A DNA stretch of 41,608 bases. It comes from an uncultured Burkholderiales bacterium (GTDB lineage Bacteria; Pseudomonadota; Gammaproteobacteria; Burkholderiales; Burkholderiaceae_C). This document shows, piece after piece, positions 37,195 to 41,608 of the stretch (the first letter of the stretch is position 1; each line of letters opens with the position of its first letter). The position numbers were made by a program, and so were the translations under genes. The notes beneath the pieces were generated by a model. The model did not search any database, was not told the DNA's origin, and worked only from the letters and a program-made list of their open reading frames with translations. The stretch covers positions 1 to 41,608 of the forward strand of contig CAIKNE010000057.1 of assembly GCA_903828695.1 (NCBI GenBank), in the 5' to 3' direction.

Positions 37195-38304
37195 TTAGCT
37201 GTTGCTTAGTGATGTTGTTGGCTTAGTATTTTCAAAAACGCGCAACTGCGAAGGAATGATGCGAACCCGCTGGCCTTCTGCTAACCCGCGCTTACTTACT
37301 TCAGACCTAGGTAGTTCTACTTCATAATAATGCGGGACTGTTTTTGAGTCAGAGCTTGCACTCGAAGAGAGTTCAATTCTAGAATTTAGGCCAAAAGACA
37401 GAATGCGATCAATATGGGCAATGACCCCTTCATTACTGTCATTTTCACTAACAATATCCAACTCATGTGGTCTAGCAAAAGCCAACACAGCTGCGCCCTG
37501 CGCAATCGATTCGGATTGGTCATGGTTTAACTTATGTTTACCTACTTGAATACCTTCGCCTTCTACACGTCCATGGAATAAATTCACATTTCCGAGAAAA
37601 CCATAGACAAATGGTGTAGCAGGATGGTCATAAACTTCATCTGGGCTGCCAATTTGCTCGATATTGCCTTGATTCATGAGGACGACACGATCAGCAACTT
37701 CAAGAGCCTCTTCTTGATCGTGGGTTACAAAGATGGAGGTGATGTGTAATTCGTCATGAAGTTTACGCAACCAGCGACGCAGCTCTTTACGAACTTTGGC
37801 ATCTAAGGCGCCAAATGGTTCGTCTAACAGCAATACTTTTGGTTCTACAGCTAAGGCTCGTGCTAAGGCAATTCTTTGGCGTTGTCCGCCCGAGAGCTGA
37901 GCTGGAAAACGATCATGTAACCAGTCCAGTTGTACAAGATTTAAAAGCTCATGTACTTTATGGGCAATCTCATCTTTACTTGGACGCTCTTTACGACTCT
38001 TCACATTCAAACCAAAAGCAACGTTGTCAAAAACAGTCATGTGCTTAAAGAGGGCGTAGTGCTGAAATACAAAGCCAACTTGACGGTCACGTACTGGGGT
38101 TAAGGAAGTATCAACGCTATCCAAAATGATATTGCCGCTATCTGGGGTTTCAAGGCCCGCAATGATTCGCAGTAAGGTGGTTTTGCCACAACCTGATGGC
38201 CCCAGTAATGCAACCAGTTCGCCAGATGGAAAGTCTAAAGAAACATTGTTTAGGGCAACAAAGTTACCAAATGATTTGCTAACGTTTTTAACTTCAATAC
38301 TCAT
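37195..38304 (-). CDS. cysA: Sulfate/thiosulfate ABC transporter ATPase
   Basis: CysA powers sulfate import. The 369-residue product has Walker A ([18 protein letters not shown]), Q-loop ([24 protein letters not shown]), ABC signature ([15 protein letters not shown]), Walker B ([11 protein letters not shown]) and H-loop ([15 protein letters not shown]). A C-terminal TOBE-like domain follows. The [18 protein letters not shown] segment is typical of sulfate CysA. Its ATG overlaps the cysW stop (ATGA). Confidence 0.96.
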   Translation of the reverse strand: MSIEVKNVSKSFGNFVALNNVSLDFPSGELVALLGPSGCGKTTLLRIIAGLETPDSGNIILDSVDTSLTPVRDRQVGFVFQHYALFKHMTVFDNVAFGLNVKSRKERPSKDEIAHKVHELLNLVQLDWLHDRFPAQLSGGQRQRIALARALAVEPKVLLLDEPFGALDAKVRKELRRWLRKLHDELHITSIFVTHDQEEALEVADRVVLMNQGNIEQIGSPDEVYDHPATPFVYGFLGNVNLFHGRVEGEGIQVGKHKLNHDQSESIAQGAAVLAFARPHELDIVSENDSNEGVIAHIDRILSFGLNSRIELSSSASSDSKTVPHYYEVELPRSEVSKRGLAEGQRVRIIPSQLRVFENTKPTTSLSNS

Positions 38305-39176
38305 AATGGTCCTTCGATTGCGGGCACTGCATTTGTTTCGGATTTAAGGTGCCACTCAACATAGGTTTTTGCAGCTAAAGTGAGAAGCGCCAAAAGAGCA
38401 AGTAATGATGCAACTGCAAAAGCAGCTACATAGTTGTATTCGTTATAGAGAATTTCTACTTGAAGTGGGATGGTGTTGGTATAGCCGCGAATGTGGCCAG
38501 ATACAACGGATACCGCACCAAATTCACCCATGGCTCGGGCGTTACAAAGAATGACGCCGTACAGCAAGCCCCATTTAATATTGGGTAGCGTGACGTACCA
38601 AAAGGTTTGCCAACCGCTTGCGCCTAATACGGTTGCAGCCTCTTCCTCTTCACGGCCTTGAGCCTCCATTAACGGAATAAGCTCACGAGCAACAAATGGG
38701 AAAGTAACAAAAATCGTTGCCAGAATAATTCCGGGAACTGCAAAAATAATCCTGATGTCATGGTCAGTAAGCCAAGTCCCAAACCAGCCTTGTGCGCCAA
38801 ACACTAGTACAAAAATCAAGCCCGCAATGACTGGTGACACTGAAAAGGGAATATCAATCAGCGTGATTATAAGATGTTTGCCTTTGAAATCAAACTTGGC
38901 AATAGCCCACGAGGCTGCAACACCAAATACTAAGTTAAGTAGTACCGCCACTCCAGCGGCAAGTAAGGTGAGTTTGATGGCGGACCAGGTATCAGGCTCT
39001 GCGATCGCCTTGAAATAGTACACCCAGCCTTTATAGAGGGCTTCGGTAAACACAGAGAACAATGGTAATAGCAAAAAGATACCAAAAAAACTTAAGGATA
39101 AAAACAATATAAACGTTTTAACAATGGTCGAATCTCTGGTTGCAGAGCTACGTTCAAATCGTGTGGTGTTGCTCAT
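38301..39176 (-). CDS. cysW: Sulfate ABC transporter permease CysW
   Basis: CysW forms the membrane channel with CysT. From the ATG at 39176, with GGGAGGG upstream, the product is 291 residues with six hydrophobic helices and the EAA loop ([32 protein letters not shown]) that contacts Cys[17 protein letters not shown] is family-typical. The start overlaps the cysT stop by one base (TAATG). An in-frame ATG at 39209 is less likely because it lies inside cysT and has no site. Confidence 0.95.
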   Translation of the reverse strand: MSNTTRFERSSATRDSTIVKTFILFLSLSFFGIFLLLPLFSVFTEALYKGWVYYFKAIAEPDTWSAIKLTLLAAGVAVLLNLVFGVAASWAIAKFDFKGKHLIITLIDIPFSVSPVIAGLIFVLVFGAQGWFGTWLTDHDIRIIFAVPGIILATIFVTFPFVARELIPLMEAQGREEEEAATVLGASGWQTFWYVTLPNIKWGLLYGVILCNARAMGEFGAVSVVSGHIRGYTNTIPLQVEILYNEYNYVAAFAVASLLALLALLTLAAKTYVEWHLKSETNAVPAIEGPL

Positions 39177-40012
39177 TAACGAACCCTCCCAGTTTTCTTG
39201 GTAGCCCATGCCTGAAGGCCATTAATAGCCAACAGAAGGAGTAAGGAGATGAGAAGCATTACAGAAGCAATTGCTGTTGCACCCGCATAGTCATACTGCT
39301 CTAGTTTGGTAATAATGATCAAAGGTGTGATTTCGGAAACCATTGGGATGTTACCGGCGATAAAGATCACAGACCCATATTCACCAACTGCGCGGGCAAA
39401 GGCGAGGGCAAAACCAGTTAATAGTGCGGGGAATAAAATTGGCAACACCACTTTTTTAAATGTTTGCCAGCGGCTTGCACCTAGGCTGGCAGCAGCCTCT
39501 TCTAGTTCAATCTCAATCTCTTCTAAGATGGGTTGTACTGTTCTCACTACAAAAGGTAATCCAATAAAAATCAACGCTACAAGAACACCCCAAGGCGTAA
39601 AAGCAATCTTAATACCGAGAGGCTCGAGGTATTGGCCTATCCAACCATTTTTAGAATAAAGCGCTGCAAGTGCAATGCCAGTAACAGCAGTTGGCAGGGC
39701 AAATGGAAGATCTACCAAAGCATCTACTAGGTTTTTGCCAATGAAGGTATAACGAACTAAAGCCCAAGCAAGCAACAAACCAAAGATCGCATTAATGAGG
39801 CCAGCAAGCAAGGCCATGCCGAAACTCAGTCGATAGGAAGCCATTACCCGTGGCGCAGTCACAGCATCAAGAAAGGCGGGAAATGTGAGACTGGTCGTTT
39901 TTAATACCACCGCAGACAGCGGAATTAAAACAATGATGGATAGATAAACGATGGTGTAACCAAGCGATAAACCAAAACCGGGAAAGATACTATTTTTCTT
40001 TGCACTAGACAT
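39176..40012 (-). CDS. cysT: Sulfate ABC transporter permease CysT (CysU)
   Basis: The partner permease of CysW. The 278-residue product has six predicted helices, LPFALPTAVTGIALAALYS, the EAA loop (EEAAASLGASRWQTFKKVVLPILFPALLTGFALAFARAVGEYGS) and a C-terminal GATAIASVMLLISLLLLLAING helix. It is separated from sbp by 154 nt that include a terminator-like hairpin, so its expression is probably lower than that of the binding protein. Confidence 0.95.
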   Translation of the reverse strand: MSSAKKNSIFPGFGLSLGYTIVYLSIIVLIPLSAVVLKTTSLTFPAFLDAVTAPRVMASYRLSFGMALLAGLINAIFGLLLAWALVRYTFIGKNLVDALVDLPFALPTAVTGIALAALYSKNGWIGQYLEPLGIKIAFTPWGVLVALIFIGLPFVVRTVQPILEEIEIELEEAAASLGASRWQTFKKVVLPILFPALLTGFALAFARAVGEYGSVIFIAGNIPMVSEITPLIIITKLEQYDYAGATAIASVMLLISLLLLLAINGLQAWATKKTGRVR

Positions 40013-40105
40013 CTGTACATTCTAGGGTTGACCCTCATAAAAGGGAAACAAGAAAAGATCATTAACTTATATGCAAAATGAATATAAGCATTATGAAGAC
40101 GGAAA

Positions 40106-40135
40106 AACAGCCCAGAGAGTGTTGTCTGGGCTGTT
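40106..40135 (-). terminator. Partial terminator between sbp and cysT
   Basis: A perfect 11-bp stem (AACAGCCCAGA / TCTGGGCTGTT) with an 8-nt loop. On the minus strand it is followed by TTTTT. It lies just after the sbp stop, which would let most transcripts end after the binding-protein gene while some read on into cysTWA. Confidence 0.85.
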
Positions 40136-40166
40136 AAGGGTTAATGCATAAGTTAGCGTCTAAAGC

Positions 40167-41171
40167 TTATTTAACAATAATCTCATCGAATACACCACCA
40201 TCATTAAAGTGAGTCCTCTGGGCTTTTTGCCAACCACCAAACACTTGATCGATGGTTACTAGTTTCACTTTAGCGAATTGATTGGCATATTTCGCTGCCA
40301 CTTTAGGATCACGCGGACGGTAATAGTTTTGGGCCGCAATCTCTTGACCAATTGGGCTGTAAAGCTTTTCCAAATAGGCGGTAGCTACTTTTCGAGTACC
40401 TTTTTTATCCACCACCTTGTCTACAACGGCGACCGGTGGTTCAGCAAGAATGGATATTGAAGGGGTAACAATTTCAAACTTATCTGGACCCAATTCTTTG
40501 ACTGATAAGTAGGCTTCATTTTCCCAGGCAATCAATACATCGCCAATACCACGCTCTGTAAATGTCGTAGTTGATCCACGAGCGCCAGAGTCTAATACCT
40601 TCACGTTGGCAAACAGTTTTTTGACAAACTCTTTAGCTTTGACCTCGTTACCGCCAGGTTGTTTTAAGACGTAGGCCCAAGCTGCTAAGTAGTTCCAGCG
40701 TGCCCCACCAGAAGTTTTTGGGTTGGGCGTAATGACCTCAATACCTGGTTTTACCAAGTCATTCCAATCTTTAATGCCTTTTGGATTGCCCTTGCGTACC
40801 AAGAATACGATAGTGGAAGTGTAGGGAGAGGAGTTATCTTTAAATTTCTTTTGCCAATCTTTAGCTACAAGACCTTTTTCCGCTAAAACATCGATGTCAT
40901 AAGCCAAGGCTAGGGTCACTACATCAGCATCCAAGCCATCTAATACTGCACGTGCTTGTTTACCTGATCCGCCGTGAGATTGTTTAACGGAAAGATCTTC
41001 GCCAGTTTGTTTTTTCCAATCTGGGATGAAGAATTTGTCATAGTCTTGATACAGTTCGCGAGTTGGATCGTAGGAGACATTCAAGATTGTTGTCTCTGCA
41101 AGGCTAGTAGTTATCAAGCCAATCCCCAAAAAGAGGGTTGCCGCTACTTTACTTAAATTAATTCGTTTCAT
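40167..41171 (-). CDS. sbp: Periplasmic sulfate-binding protein
   Basis: It captures sulfate or thiosulfate for the CysTWA importer. The 334-residue product has a Sec signal ([13 protein letters not shown], cut before ETT), then the sulfate-binding signature region: [51 protein letters not shown] and [25 protein letters not shown] precedes the ATG. Sbp and CysP cannot be separated with certainty; Sbp is favoured by the pattern. It is the first gene of the minus-strand unit. Confidence 0.95.
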   Translation of the reverse strand: MKRINLSKVAATLFLGIGLITTSLAETTILNVSYDPTRELYQDYDKFFIPDWKKQTGEDLSVKQSHGGSGKQARAVLDGLDADVVTLALAYDIDVLAEKGLVAKDWQKKFKDNSSPYTSTIVFLVRKGNPKGIKDWNDLVKPGIEVITPNPKTSGGARWNYLAAWAYVLKQPGGNEVKAKEFVKKLFANVKVLDSGARGSTTTFTERGIGDVLIAWENEAYLSVKELGPDKFEIVTPSISILAEPPVAVVDKVVDKKGTRKVATAYLEKLYSPIGQEIAAQNYYRPRDPKVAAKYANQFAKVKLVTIDQVFGGWQKAQRTHFNDGGVFDEIIVK

Positions 41172-41352
41172 TGCGCTTCCTTTTTAACAATAGATCTAAT
41201 GTAGAAGGGAAGGCTTATGGTGTGAAGCAAGAAAAAGTGGATTGTTTATCTTTAAATAGAATTAGCGAAGCAGGTTCGTCCGCTATGGGTCGTTAGCTGC
41301 CGTCCAGCAAATTGAGCTTTACTTAAAGTAACGCTCATTTACTCAAAACTAC

Positions 41353-41387
41353 TTTGGAGCAACGAGGTGTTAGATGGTTGCTCCAAA
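41353..41387. repeat. Perfect 11-bp inverted repeat
   Basis: TTTGGAGCAAC and GTTGCTCCAAA around a 13-nt loop. It is directly followed by a 7-bp hairpin, CTTTGGT/ACCAAAG, at 41392-41412. Neither fits a simple terminator with a T-run. Function unknown. Confidence 0.6.
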
Positions 41388-41442
41388 AATCCTTTGGTAT
41401 TGAAAACCAAAGACCGGGAGACTGCCTCTTTAAATCCATGAA

Positions 41443-41471
41443 TTTGCTTACACATTTGCTTACACACCGAC
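41443..41471 (-). repeat. Tandem TTTGCTTACACA with inverted arm-like motif
   Basis: Two identical, adjacent 12-mers (TTTGCTTACACA) run into TACACACCGAC, the exact reverse complement of the GTCGGTGTGTA next to the tRNA at 36091. The arrangement resembles the direct-repeat arm sites of tyrosine integrases at an island end. Confidence 0.45.
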
Positions 41472-41528
41472 ACTGACCACCCGCAGACCTCCTGTTTATA
41501 TGGGTCTACCTTGGGCTTCTGCTCTCAT

Positions 41529-41608
41529 AACGAAAGTTGTGCCATAGACGTGGAAACTGTTTATGGGGGGGGTGTCAAATTCGGAGAAAGCTAAAGGTAG
41601 AAATATCC
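41529..41608 (+). ncRNA. Partial second copy of the group I intron (cut by the window end)
   Basis: These 80 nt align with the first 79 nt of the tRNA-Ile intron: two G-to-A changes near the 5' end, and GGGATGG replaced by eight G. The rest is identical, including the guide GTG, the whole of P2 with its GAAA loop, and the 5' strands of P3 and P4. It is preceded by CTCAT, the same last five bases as the tRNA 5' exon, but no tRNA 5' half is recognisable upstream. The 3' part is beyond the window. Confidence 0.85.

Larger units (their letters stand above)
41172..41525. other. Non-coding region upstream of sbp
   Basis: No ORF is supported. It should hold the sbp promoter on the minus strand and any CysB sites; the first 100 nt are AT-rich, but I cannot name a definite promoter. 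Further right lie an 11-bp hairpin (41353-41387), a second hairpin (41392-41412), tandem 12-mers (41443-41466) and an inverted copy of the motif found beside the tRNA (41461-41471). Confidence 0.6.

Noticed and set aside
41364-41376. attC-like site (GTTAGAT within the hairpin)
   Set aside because: The matching RYYYAAC arm is absent and no integron integrase or cassette array is present.
41492-41528. A tRNA 5' half before the second intron copy (starts GGGTCTA, ends CTCAT)
   Set aside because: Only 27 nt separate GGGTCTA from CAT, with no D-loop GG or D stem; it cannot form a tRNA 5' half.

Overview
The window looks like a contig from a Burkholderiales-type betaproteobacterium of moderate GC content. 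The evidence is gene order and gene families: coxBA-ctaG-coxC-surf1-ctaA-ctaB-sco; ftsY, paired M16 peptidases, rsmD, coaD, fdx; pth-rplY-prs-tRNA-Gln-ispE-lolB-TPR; mutM-mutY-rapZ-recN-nadK-hrcA; and an orphan Bug/TctC receptor. No rRNA, CRISPR array or complete insertion sequence was seen.

Layout. (1) 0-4.5 kb: sulfur oxidation. A small cytochrome c diverges from soxY-soxZ-soxA-soxX, followed by a Tat-exported amidohydrolase; soxB and soxCD are not in the window. (2) 4.7-14.4 kb: a full aa3/caa3 cytochrome oxidase locus. It holds structural subunits II, I and III, heme A synthesis (ctaB, ctaA), copper delivery and assembly factors (ctaG, SCO, SURF1, an SCO-like membrane protein), and small membrane proteins, including a 36-residue one. 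Electrons from Sox could plausibly reach this oxidase. (3) 14.5-15.6 kb: rpoH on the minus strand, with a perfect CIRCE operator just upstream; the CIRCE repressor gene hrcA lies at 34.7 kb. (4) 15.9-35.7 kb: housekeeping genes for protein targeting, peptidases, rRNA methylation, CoA, peptidyl-tRNA recycling, PRPP, isoprenoids, lipoprotein sorting, oxidative DNA repair, RNA-regulatory RapZ, RecN, NAD kinase and HrcA.

(5) 35.75-36.04 kb: a tRNA-Ile(CAU) gene split immediately after its anticodon by a 211-nt ORF-less group I intron. The intron closely resembles the Azoarcus tRNA-Ile intron (subgroup IC3). (6) 36.2-41.2 kb: a minus-strand sulfate-uptake unit, sbp-cysT-cysW-cysA plus a CysB-type regulator. 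It lies between inverted copies of an 11-nt motif resembling integrase arm sites and reads as more AT-rich than the rest. It may be an island placed next to the tRNA, or a mis-join. (7) The last 80 bases are the 5' part of a second, slightly diverged copy of the same intron. It follows a CTCAT sequence that is not in a recognisable tRNA, and the window ends inside it.

The most unusual material is in (5)-(7): an intact self-splicing-type intron in an essential tRNA and a second copy in a non-tRNA context, flanking a sulfate-transport cassette.
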